From: Ottelia alismoides
Taxonomy: Eukaryota > Streptophyta > Magnoliopsida > Alismatales > Hydrocharitaceae
Length of the DNA stretch: 64,000 bases
Assembly (NCBI GenBank): GCA_037367405.1
Contig: JAZKJV010000152.1
Span: 434,001-498,000 of the forward strand
Direction: 5' to 3'
The translations under genes and the position numbers were made by a program. Shown one piece after another: positions 23,090 to 35,100 of the stretch (position 1 is the stretch's first letter; the number at the start of each line of letters is the position of its first letter). The notes under the pieces were generated by a model that made no database searches, was not told where the DNA came from, and saw only the letters and a program-made list of their open reading frames with translations.

Positions 23090-24201
23090 TAGGGCCGGCC
23101 CTGGGCATTGTTTTGAAATGCAATTGCCCAGGGCCCATTAATTTTAGGGGCCCAGGTTTGCATGTAATCTGATTTTTATTTTAGGAATAAAATATTATTA
23201 GTCGGTGAAACAATTTATTGTAAAATAGGCCCCTATAAATTAGGAATGAAAACAGATATGATACGGATTGGATATGTCTATTTTCATATCTGTATTCGTT
23301 TTATCTCTATCAAATACTGATACGGATATGCATTAAAGAAATCACATCCTTAAAAATATCGATACGAATTCGAATCCGATTACGGATCGAATAAAGAGTG
23401 GACCCAAACGCAGATCGAATAAAGAGCCAATCTGAATATGAATCAAATAAAGAGTGAATCTAAATATGGATCCAATAAACATGGAATCCGAATACAGATA
23501 GAATAAAGACCACATACGAATACGAATTGAATTTCTATCAAAGTTCAAAATATTTTTAGAAAAATGACAATGAAATATAAATAAGTTGCATCATGACAAG
23601 AGGTAGCGTCATAGTAACATGTGTTCTTGACTGGAATCAAAAAATAGGATAGGGTTTCGTAACTTTTGTTAGTGTCCATTCCCAAACAAACAGAAGTTTA
23701 TTGATACTATTAATATATTGCATTATATAATATATAATACTAATAATAACATGGTGTTGTGGTGTATATTACATTAACTAATAGATAAAATAATATTAAA
23801 TGTTGTATTCAGATACCCGGATCTGGATACGGATATTCAAGCCATTACCATATCTGTATCCGTATTCGGAAAATATTTACAAGCCATATCCATATTGATC
23901 CATATTCGATTAGTAGTCGGATACGGATATCCGTATCCGGTAATTTTTCGAATACGGTAAGCAGATATTCGGATATATTCGTATCCGTTTTCATCCTTAC
24001 TATAAATTCGAGTTTTCGATGAATAACTCAATGCTAAAATCAAAAATTTAATGAGATATATAAGGGTCGATTGTTCCTCGAAAATAGAATATTTCATTTT
24101 ATACTTGATGGTAAACACACTAGGGATGATTTGCTCTTATTTAAAAAATTGTAAGGACCTCTTTTTTTCTTTTACCTAGGGCCCATGAAATATCGGCACT
24201 G
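23090..24201. mobile_element. Non-autonomous hAT-like element
   Basis: The left end reads TAGGGCCGGCCCTGGGC. The right end on the minus strand reads CAGTGCCGATATTTCATGGG. The outer eight bases agree at six positions and fit the hAT end pattern. Flanks GACGCTGA (23,082-23,089) and GGCGCTGA (24,202-24,209) form an 8 bp target duplication with one mismatch. There is no transposase. Without the nested element it is ~345 bp. It lies in the captured GC-rich part of the Pack-MULE. Confidence 0.6.
23241..23999. mobile_element. hAT-like MITE nested in the hAT-like element
   Basis: The terminal repeats TAGGAATGAAAACAGATA (left) and TAAGGATGAAAACGGATA (right, minus strand) are flanked by perfect 8 bp copies CTATAAAT at 23,233-23,240 and 24,000-24,007. 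The ~759 bp interior is dominated by GGATACGGATA/TATCCGTATCC words in both orientations. It has no coding capacity. It is younger than the surrounding element. Confidence 0.8.
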
Positions 24202-24606
24202 GGCGCTGAGCACCGCTGCAACGCAGACGACGGAAGGCCTATAGGCCAAGAAGTCCACCTCTGCTCATTTTTAGCAAATTGTTATAAAAGGAAAAGAGAA
24301 TATAGCTACGGAATTGCAATTACACCCTTACATATAGAAACAATTAGAAGTATAGTCGTTGGCATTGATTATTTTCAAATTTCTTTTTACAAGTGTACCA
24401 TTCACTTTCCGGCATTTGACTAAGGCAAGATTGTACCCCCAAATCACGGGAAAATCTTCGTCGATAAATTACAAATATAGAAAATGTGAACCCGAAATCG
24501 CTCTCCTTTTTTACGGTGTTTCCAATTTGCAAATAAACGTGCGAGTAATCAGGGGTGCAAACAAATACATATTTATATGGGAAAGTGAGTAAACATTGGG
24601 GCTACA

Positions 24607-24905
24607 TTACAAAATTTCCACATAATTACCACGACGAGTTTCCACGATGAGCTCGGAAGAGCGGAAGAGCAGTTGTCGTAAAGGGGCAGCGCTGGCGAAT
24701 CCATCAGCGAGAAGATAGAGGTAATCGAATGGCGTAACAGCGCGCGTCCTCCACTCCAAAGCGGCCATCAAGAACAACTCCATCCTCATCACCGTTTTCG
24801 CATCGATCACGAATCCAGGCTCCTTAACATGGAGATTATCAGCAAGGGTACTCGGGTCTCCTCCAGCTTCGCCGCAACCGAGAGGCACGCCACCGCTAGG
24901 AGCTG
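24607..24905 (-). pseudogene. D-type cyclin fragment (captured)
   Basis: On the minus strand one frame gives LLAVACLSVAAKLEET (24,901 to about 24,838). A second frame continues with VKEPGFVIDAKTVMRMEL, LEWRTRAVTPFDYLYLL and a basic tail ending SSELIVETRRGN. This is the end of the cyclin N box and the linker to the C-terminal fold of plant D cyclins, the CDK-binding G1 regulators. A frameshift near 24,838 separates the parts. A CGCAG acceptor precedes CTCCTAGCG, suggesting capture of genomic DNA with intron. The LxCxE end and most of the protein are missing. It is enclosed by the Pack-MULE TIRs. Confidence 0.72.
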
Positions 24906-25114
24906 CGACGGTCACTCACCACTCCCTGTCTGCACAGCAACCCCGCATCAGATCACACAGAGAATAGATGAGGGGAGAAGGGGATGTCGTGGAGGAGGCA
25001 TGAGGGAGAAGGAATGGCATGTTTTGTAATTTTGAGAAACAAAATAGGTTTTATGCAAAAGAAATTCACAAAATCCATCAGTTTTAACAGTCAAATAGAT
25101 GAGAGTTAACCGCA

Positions 25115-25227
25115 TGGTCTATACATTAAGAGTTAGCAAGTTTACGAGGTTGAGGGAAGAACTACGATGTTTCAAAGGTCGTAGAGGTTATTTAGCAAGA
25201 TTATAGAGTCTGTCGGGTAAAAATCCC
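25115..25227 (-). repeat. Right terminal inverted repeat of the Pack-MULE
   Basis: Reverse-complement partner of 22,759-22,870. It ends at 25,227, directly before the target copy TAGATAGTA. Confidence 0.65.
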
Positions 25228-25236
25228 TAGATAGTA

Positions 25237-26277
25237 TACTTTGATTTGTTATTCCGAATTTCATGCTTATTCCATCTCCAACTGGGATATGGATAGGGAT
25301 ATCCATGGATTGCATGGCTGGCTGCATGGAACTAAAAAGAAGCATAGTGATAGGAATGGCACTTTGGGGTTTTTTTTACATATGTACTCTTGGTAAAATC
25401 TTGTAATTACATGATTGTCATGCGGGGAAGAGGATTCTAAAGAGATATAGAGGCTAGGATTACGGATTGTTAATTAGATTGAACTGTAATGAACAAACTT
25501 ATGTTTTAGTTTGAGTCGTTAAGAAATATTGAAGGCACAAGTTCAGGTCATAGAATATTTTGTATTACAGTTCATTCTAGTTTGATTTGTAGTAGTTTGT
25601 TAACGATTTCACATTATTAAAAATAAAATAAAATGATCAAGTTTCAAATTAGTTTAAAATTGGTGTTCGATAATAAGGTTTAGTAGTTCGACAAAGCCCG
25701 TTTGTTAATATTATAATTTCATTGCTATAAATTTTTTATGTGTACTAGAAAGGAAATTATATATGTATATTTATTTATTTATTATTTTTATTTTTATTAA
25801 TGTATAATCAAAGCCAAACATTTATCAAATGAATGTGCGTAGCGCTCATGTTCGGGTCATTAAACGCGGATCACATAGAATAGTGATATATATCGTATAG
25901 CATTAAAAGGTATATATAATCATGTAAAATTTCAAGGGTATATATATATATATAGGAAAAACTTGAATTGAGGTGGAGCCTCATTCCAAACATAGTGCGA
26001 CATCTCTTTATACCCGTCAGATTGCAATCGACGGATCCAGTAAAAACCACCTTTAGAGAGTCGAAACCACTACGACTCTATTAATGAATTTCTATTTATA
26101 GAAATTTATCGTATTCTCTTAATGACGACAGATATGGTGGAAATCAATTGAATTCCAATTTTCTCGCGCATTGGTTATGTTCGAATTGAATTCTCTTTCT
26201 TCCCAAAATATGTTTTCATCCTTAACCTTTCATTGATCTACTATTCAGAATTTCTCGACATATCTCAGTGAAATTCA
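25237..26277. other. No gene recognised; possible left flank of the next MULE
   Basis: AT-rich sequence with a TA microsatellite near 25,940-25,953. Sequence from about 25,955 (GGAAAAACTTGAATTGAGG) onward may be the 5' end of the transposase-bearing element, but I found no inverted copy downstream. Confidence 0.4.
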
Positions 26278-29152
26278 ATGGAGATCGACGAAATAGTAGA
26301 TCCCGAATTTTACAGAGATAATGCACAGGTAATGTACGGTTTTCATTTCCCTTTAATAATGTTATGTATGCAAATCACGAGAAATATTTTAATTTTGGTT
26401 GAAATATGCGTTAATATTTTGGGCTTTTATATTTTAATATGTGACATTATTATATTTATTTTGTCCAGCTATCTGACGGAGAGGGTGAAGTTATTGGAGT
26501 GGAGGCACGAACTGATGATAATTTGCATCAACCATGTATGCTTAATTACACAGATGTTATAAAGCACTACATTTCTTGTTCATGTATATGCTGTTGCAAA
26601 TAAAAATTTTCAAATTACGTAAATTATGTATATTTGGTGATATAGTTCATTATTTTACATTATAGAACTACAATTTACAATTTTGAACATCATTTTACAT
26701 TATGGGATACGATGTAATATATCCCAAATGGTGCCAATACCAGTCCATTATCCGATAAATTACATATACGTGCAACATTTTACATTTTCTGTCATTATTT
26801 TAATTTATATGTAATATTTTAAATTAATTATAACTAATTTTTTCAATCATATTTCGAATGAATTTCAGATAACTGCTCTATCAGTGTCCCTGTCAATGGT
26901 ATCACACCTCATATAGGCCAAATATTTCTATCTATTCAAGATGCATATAAATTTTATGAGGCATATGCAACTGAGATTGGATTCAATGTTAGGAAAGCAA
27001 GCTCTAGAGTTGGTAAAGATAAGATTTCCAAGGAGCGGATAATTATTTTTAAATCTTTTGTTTGCTGGAAAGAGGGGTTCTCTAAAAATACAGATAAAAC
27101 AATGTCAGTGGACTGCAAGAAGTGATGAGAGCGATGAATGTATTTTTTTATAAGGAGGAGCGTCGTGTTGGCATATCAAGGACTGGGTGCAAAGCTTTCA
27201 TGTCAGTCTCATATAGGCCTGATCTCAATGATTGGTTTGTATCGAATTTTGAACCTGAGCACAATCACAATCTTGTTTCTCCATCTAAACGCAGATACCT
27301 CAGATCAAATAGACGTTTTTCAAAAGCCACAAAAATGCTTGTGAAGTCAATGAATGATGTAAACATACCTGTATCCAAGCAGTCAGCTTTCATAAACATT
27401 TCCAGTAGTCAAGTTGGTAGTATTGTTCGAGATATTTACAACTTGAACAGAAAGGAGAAAAAACAACGTATTGGGATGGATGTGCACCTTCTAATTGAAC
27501 ATTTTGAAAGTTGTAAGGCCAATACCCCTGAATTTTACTATGCTTACACAACCGATGATGATAACAGGCTTACTCAGTGTATATGGATTGATAGTGCCTC
27601 CATTGAGGATTACAAATTATTCGGAGATACAATATCGTTCGACACAACATATAGGACCAATGAATACAATCTGGTATTTGGTTTTTTCTGTGGTGTTAAC
27701 CATCACGGTTACACAATCTTCTTTGCAAATTCGTTCATGAGCAGGGAGACAACCGAGTCATTCTCGTGGTTATTTGAGAGATTTCTAGAAGTAATGAGCA
27801 AACATCCAGTTTCTATAATCATAGATGAAGATCCGACAATCTGTGCAGCTGTTAGGATATGCTTTCCACATACTGTTCATAAATTCTGCACTTGGTATAT
27901 AATGGCCAAGCTTAAAAGTAAGCTTGGAAAGATTAAAGATATAAATGAAGTTCTATCTGCATTTTCCATTGTTGTATGGAAAAGTATAACTATAAGGGAA
28001 TTTGAGCAAAGCTGGTGTAAGATAATTGATCAGTATGATTTATCATCTAATATCTGGTTGAATGAGAAGTATAGTATCAAATTTAAATGGATTAGTTTAT
28101 ATCTTAAAGATTATTTTTGGGCTGGTCAGCGCAGTACACAGAGGAGTGAAAGTATGAATGCATTTTTGCAACACCACATCACTAAACAAAACTCCTTGCT
28201 TGAATTTGTCTGTAGATTTCAAAGTGCAATTCAACGACGCAGGAAAAGAGAGAATGACATGGATAACATTGGTGAAGTTTATACTCCAAAATCAAACTTC
28301 AAATGGAAGATGAAGGTACAAATGGTTCGTATATACACTAAGTTTATATTTTTCAAATTTCGTTTTGAATTGAACGAAGTGAAGGAACTTAATGTTCGAA
28401 CTCATCTGAACTCTCTGGATTACTGTCAATATTTTGTGTCATATATTGGGAAATCTGACGAAGAATTATGTGTTTCTTCGTCAACGGAAAGCGACTTTCT
28501 TGTTTATGAATGCAAGAATATGCAATTCTTTGGATATCCATGTAGGCACATACTTGCAGTCTTGAAGATACAAAATGTGGAGCTTTTGAATGAGGAATAT
28601 ATATTGAAAAGGTGGACAAGAACCATTAAAAAATCAAGAAATTATCCTATTTATGTGAAAGTTGCACACCAAGAAAGGTCGTCTCAGCTTAATCAATTGT
28701 GTTCTCATATTATTTCAGCTTCGGTTGAACAGGATGAGGATATATTTTTATTTGCTAAAGAAAAATTAAGTGATTTATGTAGCAATATTGATCGTATGAT
28801 AAGTAACAAACCTTCTTCGAGCTCTACAACAGTGAACAATACAAATGCTCCAGATATGATTACTGAACCAGCTGTTAAAGAACCTAATGTTGCTAGAACG
28901 AAAGGAAGTGGTCGCGGTGGTAGACCTAAGGGCGTTGGCAATCGTATTAGATCGAAATCTGAAATGAGAAGAAACAGAGGTCGATAATGCAAATCTTGTC
29001 TCAAATACAACGTTGGACACGATTCTAGAAATTGTCCTAATAACAAATCTGCGAATCATGGTAAATATTTAACATCCGTTGTTTATTGATATGTTTTTTT
29101 ATGTTCACTAATCCTTGAGTTTTATTGTGCAGATGAAGATGAACGAAATTAA
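26278..29152 (+). pseudogene. FAR1/FHY3-type MULE transposase
   Basis: Proposed exons are 26,278-26,328, 26,469-26,535, 26,869-29,060 and 29,133-29,152, with in-phase GT-AG joins. The main open frame is 27,122-28,987. Exon 3 starts with the FAR1 DNA-binding zinc domain (FYEAYATEIGFNVRKA, CKAFMSV, EPEHNHNLVSPSK). The MULE catalytic core follows (ISFDTTYRTN, IIDEDPTICA, QRSESMNAF), then a SWIM-like ECKNMQFFGYPCRHI and a C-terminal zinc knuckle CKSC…GHDSRNC. Defects: a frame change with stops near 27,110-27,125 splits the zinc domain; TAA at 28,985-28,987 lies directly before the knuckle, which stays in frame behind it; the first SWIM cysteine is Tyr. The domesticated relatives FAR1/FHY3 are transcription factors, but the neighbours and damage point to a transposon copy. 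Confidence 0.85.
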
Positions 29153-29699
29153 AATGATTTGATCAAATTCTTATAAAGTAAGAGTATAATTTTTTATATT
29201 TTGTTGTAACATTTTATACATCTCATATAAATCATTTTAATGTTGCTTATTATATTCCTTTCATTATGTTTGTTTTTGTAGGTTTGCAATTTTCTGAAAG
29301 ATTCTTTGCTGCAAATGAGCTTTGACGTTTGGATGCTTATCATACTTAGATTTTTATTTTTATGTATTTTTTTGCTTATTGTTCTGTGTTCAGTTTTTGT
29401 AGAATTCAAACAATGTGTTATTTATATTGTTTCAGTTCAGATGTATCCCTTTGTAGTATCATAACATAGAGTATTTCAGAGCTTTGATTATAAAGTTTAC
29501 ACATTTCCGTAACCCATGTCATTATTATATTATTTATTTTTCTTACCAACAAACCGAACAATTGCATTAAAATTCCCGGTTGTATGAATTCTCTCTGTAC
29601 ATATCTGCTAATATCTGCTAATGAAATCCAGTAGCTTGCTATTTTATACTCCAGATATATAAGTTTTAAATATACGCAGTAGTTTACAATTGTATTTGA

Positions 29700-30235
29700 T
29701 ATTTTACATCTCTATGTAATATATTAAGAATTGTTAACATACTTTACGAATTGTTACCATAATTTACAAAAAAGTTTCATTTTTTTACAGCTAGCAACAT
29801 TATTTGAATCAGAATTGTGAAGTTATCTGCAAATACAAGTCTAAATCAGCATGAGTAATAACAAATAGTTAGTATTCATCGGGATGTGTATCTTTAAAGT
29901 AGAAGAAGATTTTCGATCATTGGAAAACTATAACACAACCAGAATGTCATTTAATTATCGACTATTATAATATATCTTATAATTTTTATAAATAGATACA
30001 CTATTTTACATATAGTAATAATATTTTACGTATTGTTACTATAGTTTACAAACATTTTCATTATTCTACTATTGGCTACATTAGTTTTGACAATATATTG
30101 ATCCTTCTGCATATACAAGTCTATATCAGCATGAGTAATAACAAACAAATTGTAATCATCGGGATGTCAATTGGAAAACTCTAACATAACCAGAAAGTCC
30201 TTTAGTTATCGAGTATTATAATATATCTTCTGTCT
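29700..30235 (+). repeat. Imperfect tandem duplication between the two MULE genes
   Basis: Unit 1 (about 29,700-29,980) and unit 2 (about 29,995-30,235) share ATACAAGTCTA, ATCAGCATGAGTAATAACAA, TCATCGGGATGT, TTGGAAAACT and TATTATAATATATCTT in the same order. Both have TTTTACAT and TTTACAA words upstream. There is no coding sequence. Confidence 0.6.
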
Positions 30236-30449
30236 TCCTGTCAAACATGTATATATTGACTACAACATGTAACATATAGTCAATGCAAACATAGATTACT
30301 CGTCATATTTAAATGAAATGTTTGGTTCCAAAGAAGTTTTAAACAGAAATTGTGGAAACATACACAATTTAAGATATTTCAACAGTACATAGTTCTGACT
30401 TAAAATGCAAAAACTCTAAGATCTGTGTTTACTATGTCTTCTATCTTTA

Positions 30450-33400
30450 TCACTGTGTCGCCGAGTTCTCTATGTGACCACACGTTAACAACAATGAAGC
30501 TATTTCAGATCTGAATCTGTCAATATCATCGTAGCTGAAGTCCAACGCCCTTCCTTCACATAGGTACTCCATCATCTTCATCACGTAAATCCCACAATTC
30601 AGACTCTGTGAAGGTTGTTGCGGGCAATCTTGCACGTACATGATCTCCCAACCTGCAAGGCAATCATCTGGAATGCTGTCCATGAAGTACTCCGAAATCC
30701 AGCCATGCTGATATGTAATTAAAAAAAGAATATCATTAACACTGAATTAAAAAATTTAATAAAATATAAATTTTAATTAAAAAACTGGGCAGATTCGGCT
30801 GAGTTCCTTACAAATTTGGTTTCCTTCAAAGTATTGATTACAGAAGAATTTAAAAGGATATCCTTCCAGTTTACAGATAAATATACAAGAATGTCTTCTT
30901 GATCTTCTGATGTTTTCCCTTCAAACCCAGGCAATGCAAATTTTACTAAAACCTCATGATCATGCAATTCAGAAACTCAAAGGGCACGTAGGAATGAAGA
31001 TCCCTCCTCTGCACTTGCAAGACATCTGTCATCCTTTGGATGAAAAAATCCATCTGAAGAGAGAAAACAATGTTCTCCACGCCGAATCTTTGTATAGCTC
31101 CCTGTTGTTGTTTTGTATATTGGAAGATCACATAGGACATCAAGTTCATCTTTGGTATACCTAGATCCATCATGATTTCCAAAATCCAGAGCAAATAGTC
31201 CAAAAAAGTTATACCCATTTCAATACATCCTTTTTATGGAATTTTGTTCCTTTCATAGAATTGTATGAAAGGAACTTTCTTGCTTTAAAATCAGTAACAA
31301 GAAGATGCCAATGGTTTCTTGTGTGGATAACAGTGAAGATTTTCTCCAACTCTGGCATGAGACATCCTTCTTTGTATAGCTCCTCGAGCTTATCAAATTC
31401 ACTTTCCGTATCATTAACCACCAGATTCACAAAATATTGCTGGAAAAATACAAGTAAGAATACTAAGTTATGCTGATTAAAGATATTTGATATTAATTAT
31501 ATCAGTAATCATAATCTCACCATTTGAAATATCGGAGTGAATACAAATGGGACATGATCATTAGTTGTGTTGTATTTATGGTGCAGCACGTCCATAAACA
31601 TGTCGATTATTTACAATATCAAAAACAATTTAGGCATAAACAAATATAAAAATGTAAATATTATAAATATACGTACCGTATCCTCGACCATTCTTTCGTA
31701 CAAAAAGTTATGAATATCTCTTCCTTTACAACTCCGATTTCCCGGAATAAAGTATGTTGCATTCAATCTGAGGAATTTTATTTAATTAATATTATATATC
31801 TAAAGTTAAAGATTTTTACATATAAATGCTGAATTTTGTGTTAAATTACTTACTTGTCTGCAGGATCACGAAGAAATTCTTGAATGGTTTTCTTTGTCTG
31901 TTCTGCTACTTTTTCGTAACCAATGAAATCGGTTACGAGATCGCATAGATACTGATTCTTATTCAATCAATTATAGACAATGTTAGAAACAATTAATATC
32001 ATAATCATATAGAATATACAGAGTTGTGTGAGCAGTATTGAAAATATACATTATACGGCATTTGTATTCACTGATACAAAAGAAGTTGTTTTATATTATA
32101 TGGCTTACCTCACTGGCTGTGTCATCCTCTTGTTTTTCAATTTCTTCTTTCCCTTGCTTCTCTGCTTCTTGTAAAAAAATTTTCGCTTCTCTTCTTTGTT
32201 TCAATCTTTTTAATATTGAGCTTTATTGAATAGTGACTTTTTCCCTTTTTCTTCTCTTTGTAGTAGGCTGTGTGTGCACATTTTCAGATTTTGAATTGTC
32301 ACCAATGCTCAGATCAAAAGAAGGAATGTCACTGTTGACAGGTGAATCTTTTTTTGTGGTATCTTGAGATTGATACAGTGGATCTTCATCACAGATATCA
32401 GAAATTAAATTCTGAAGTTTTTCAGCGATATCTGAGTCACTAGGTTCCAAATCTCCTACGTTGACATCAGATTCATTGCGTGTTGTTGCATACATGTGTT
32501 GGTCATTGTCATCAATGTCACCTTCATCTATATTTCTAGATTTATTCTCCAACGTTTCTTCTGATTGCAATGCATTATGACCAAGATCAATCATATCATC
32601 TTCAGGAATCACTTTTAGTTTTTCCTTCAGCTCCGTAATCTCAGATGTCAACTTATCATTCTCTTTCTTCAAATCTGAATTTATTCTGATATGTTCTTCT
32701 TCTTTTTTCCTATATGTTTCACTTATTGCTTTAATTTTCTCCTATAGATCCTCTATCTCAATGGAAAATGCATCACACATACATGTTTTTTGTTTCTTTT
32801 TTTTACGTCTGCATCTGAAACACAAGCATCTGTTTTTTGGACACACAATTCTTCTAGCTGTTGCTTTCCTTTCTTTTTTAAAACATCCTGTGGTACTGGG
32901 ATTGGGTTTATGATCAAAATTTCTGGTCTTCTCACCGCAAAACCACCCATTGTAAACTTCTCAAACGGAAAAACATACTCGTCTGCTCCTATCTTTATGA
33001 TTTCATTTTTTTGAAGTTGTAAAACAGGCAATATCTATATAAACAAGATCATTTGGTAATGAAAAAAAATGAAATTACGAGACATTCAGTATATTATTAA
33101 TCAGCTTAACAAGGCTTACTTGATCACAACTTATTGAAACCAATGCTCTGGAAACTCCTTTGATTGGTCCAGCCCACTTCCTTATTCGTGGTCTAAGATC
33201 TCTGCTGACCACAGAGTCTTTGCAGCAGTACTCCATCATCCATACCTGATACATTTGTTTTATTAATATTTTTTTTGATCATATAATAAAAAATATTTTC
33301 GAAGTACTCACATATAAGCAGGCAACACATCCTGTAAGGTAACCAAGTGTTACCCTTGATGAACCTGCTCTTCTCTTCTGAACTCTACTTACTACGTCAT

Positions 33401-34345
33401 CCATGTTGAATAGTATCATCCTTGCTACAGCACCAGACCAGTTAAAGTATCGTGTATCTTCAAGTGATTCTACATAGTGTAACAAATCTTTCGGAAAAGA
33501 ATAAGAACTGTCTGGGAAAAGGAATGTGGCAAACATCAAAAGTATCAAGCATGTAACATAAATAGAGACCGAGTTGTCATCATCTCTATTGTAATAGTCC
33601 TCGAGAATGTTGTTCAACTTCTTTCTATTGAAAATTATTCCTTCTTCAAACATTTTGTGAGATATAAAAGATTTCCATTGAAGGTGTCTTCCTCTCATTG
33701 TTATTGAGAAACAGAGCTTGGTAGGCCCAAAATTGCTCCAACTTCTTCATCACTGAAACTCACTACCTTATTCCCAAATCTGAAATTTCTCCCTCCTTGG
33801 TATTGTTCAACCAACCATTGAAGGTTTTTTCTTTGTATTTCAACATGGCTAATGTTAATTAGCTTCCCAAAAGCCGTCTTTGACAGTAGTGCTTGTTGCT
33901 TGGGTCTATGGTTATCAATGAACTGAACAAAATGTTCAATGTAGCATCTGTGTTGTACATACCCTTTGCCTAAAGAAGAGAAAAAAAACATTTTTGTGGT
34001 TGCAATGATCAATGATTTTATTCATACAAATAAAAAACACATTTTTTATTTAAATAAACATAATTCTTCATACTCCCAAAATCATCATCAAGCTTCAGAG
34101 CATCCTTCTCAACATCAATTTCCTTTGTTTTGCTAACTGGTAGTTGTGTTCCTTCTGTTCATACCATTTACCAGAGATATAATTTGTCTAAAATTGTTTA
34201 AATAGTCGTATTAATTTGAAAATGTACTTACTTTTGATTTGTTGCTTCGGCCGATGGATCTGGAGTTCCATCATTGTCCCCCCCCACTGTACTGATCTGA
34301 GTCGTCATCCCGTTCCCTCGTGGGTTCTACCATTTTTGATTGCAT
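30450..34345 (-). pseudogene. ULP1-like (C48) cysteine protease gene of a MULE, decayed
   Basis: Minus-strand exon-like blocks, first to last: 34,345-34,231 and 34,160-34,080 (acidic leader part); 34,000-33,300 (GKLINISHVEIQ, VVSFSDEEVGAILGLP, a plant mobile-domain-like segment); 33,245-33,125; 33,025-32,760; 32,740-32,112 (coiled coil and acidic linker); 31,950-31,860; 31,770-31,680; 31,610-31,520; 31,440-31,210 with HWHLLVTDF (catalytic His and Asp); and 30,707-30,450 with DCPQQPSQSLNCGIYVMKMM (Gln and Cys). ULP1 enzymes cleave SUMO. Damage: stop plus frame change at 33,703-33,696; frame change near 32,770; in-frame TAG near 32,743; in-frame TAA at 32,225-32,223; stops near 31,210. Catalytic residues remain, but no full protein is possible without readthrough. 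The block at 30,780-31,210 is open in more than one frame and I could not settle its structure. Confidence 0.75.
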
Positions 34346-35100
34346 CTCCTCCGTCGTCGCTTGATGTCGTTCTTTTCTCCTTAGAAAGCGATTTCTCGAG
34401 TGGAGACTCTCTCCTGAACTGAGTTGCTAGAAGATCGCCTGCTTTGCCGTCGTCGCTAGTATGCGGTAACCCTCTTCTTGCTTTATTTCAAATTAGGTTT
34501 TTTGTAACATTATTATATGAATATACTTCATATTTTACTTTCCTTAAATTCGATTTCATTAATTCATAGACCTCTAATTTTGATTTATTGGCAATGTCGT
34601 ATTGTTTGAAATTAAACAGGAGCTTGTTTCCGGTTTTGACTAAAAATAGAAAGAGTTTGAAATTTTAAATAACATATTGATTTAACTTAATTAATGAGTA
34701 ATCATTAATTTGGTAATTAATTATTACTCGAAAACTTTAGTTCCCTTTTTTTCCTTTACTCTTCAACCATTGTTAGCTATTGTTTGCTTTTGAAATTCAT
34801 TTCTGCTTTATCATCTCTACGTCTAAACAGGTTAGTATTTTATCTTCATCTACACACTATGTTTATTCTTCTTCTTAGTTTAATGTCTTACAATTTCCAG
34901 TATATGTTTTCATCAATATTTCTGCACAATTTAAATTTAAAAGATTCATTTTTGCGTTGTTTTTTTGATTCTTTGAATCAGAAATGTGTTTCTTGCAAGA
35001 AATTATTCATAGAATCTGCAATTTCATTCTCTATAGATTTTTTACTGTTATATAAAAAATCACTAATATAAATTTTCAAATCCGTAAAAATAGAGCTGGA
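34346..35100. other. AT-rich region 5' of the ULP1-like gene
   Basis: Probable upstream region of the ULP1-like gene and right end of its MULE. No gene or TIR is seen. The change to GC-rich GAGCTGGAGGTGGCTGGAGG at about 35,095 may be the boundary to the Athila LTR. Confidence 0.4.

Larger units (their letters stand above)
22759..25227. mobile_element. Pack-MULE-like element carrying a cyclin D fragment
   Basis: Long divergent terminal inverted repeats of about 110 bp face each other. The left starts AAGATTTTTACACGGCAGA, and the right end reads GGGATTTTTACCCGACAGA on the minus strand. Both continue with CTATA-TCTT and CGTAAACTTGCT. The flanks TATATAGTA (22,750-22,758) and TAGATAGTA (25,228-25,236) form a 9 bp target duplication with one mismatch, the Mutator length. 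Inside are a D-type cyclin fragment and a nested hAT pair, but no transposase. Without the nest it would be ~1.35 kb. Pack-MULEs are non-autonomous Mutator elements that move gene fragments. Confidence 0.7.
26278..34345. mobile_element. MULE with FAR1-type transposase and ULP1-like gene (Kaonashi-like)
   Basis: A plus-strand FAR1-type transposase (26.3-29.15 kb) faces a minus-strand ULP1-like protease gene (30.45-34.34 kb). Mutator-like elements carrying ULP1-like genes (Kaonashi/KI in Arabidopsis, CUMULE in melon) are known, and several of them lack long TIRs. I could not find TIRs or a 9 bp target duplication, so the limits given are those of the two genes. True ends probably lie near 25.95 and 35.1 kb. 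Both genes are broken. Confidence 0.65.

Noticed and set aside
22821..23172. Proline-rich open frames on both strands
   Set aside because: They follow from a simple G-rich tract (GGGTGGGC repeats) and cross the border of the hAT-like element at 23,090, so they are not a gene.
25940..26110. Left TIR for the transposase/ULP1 MULE
   Set aside because: I compared this stretch with 34.3-35.2 kb in reverse complement and found no convincing match or 9 bp duplication.
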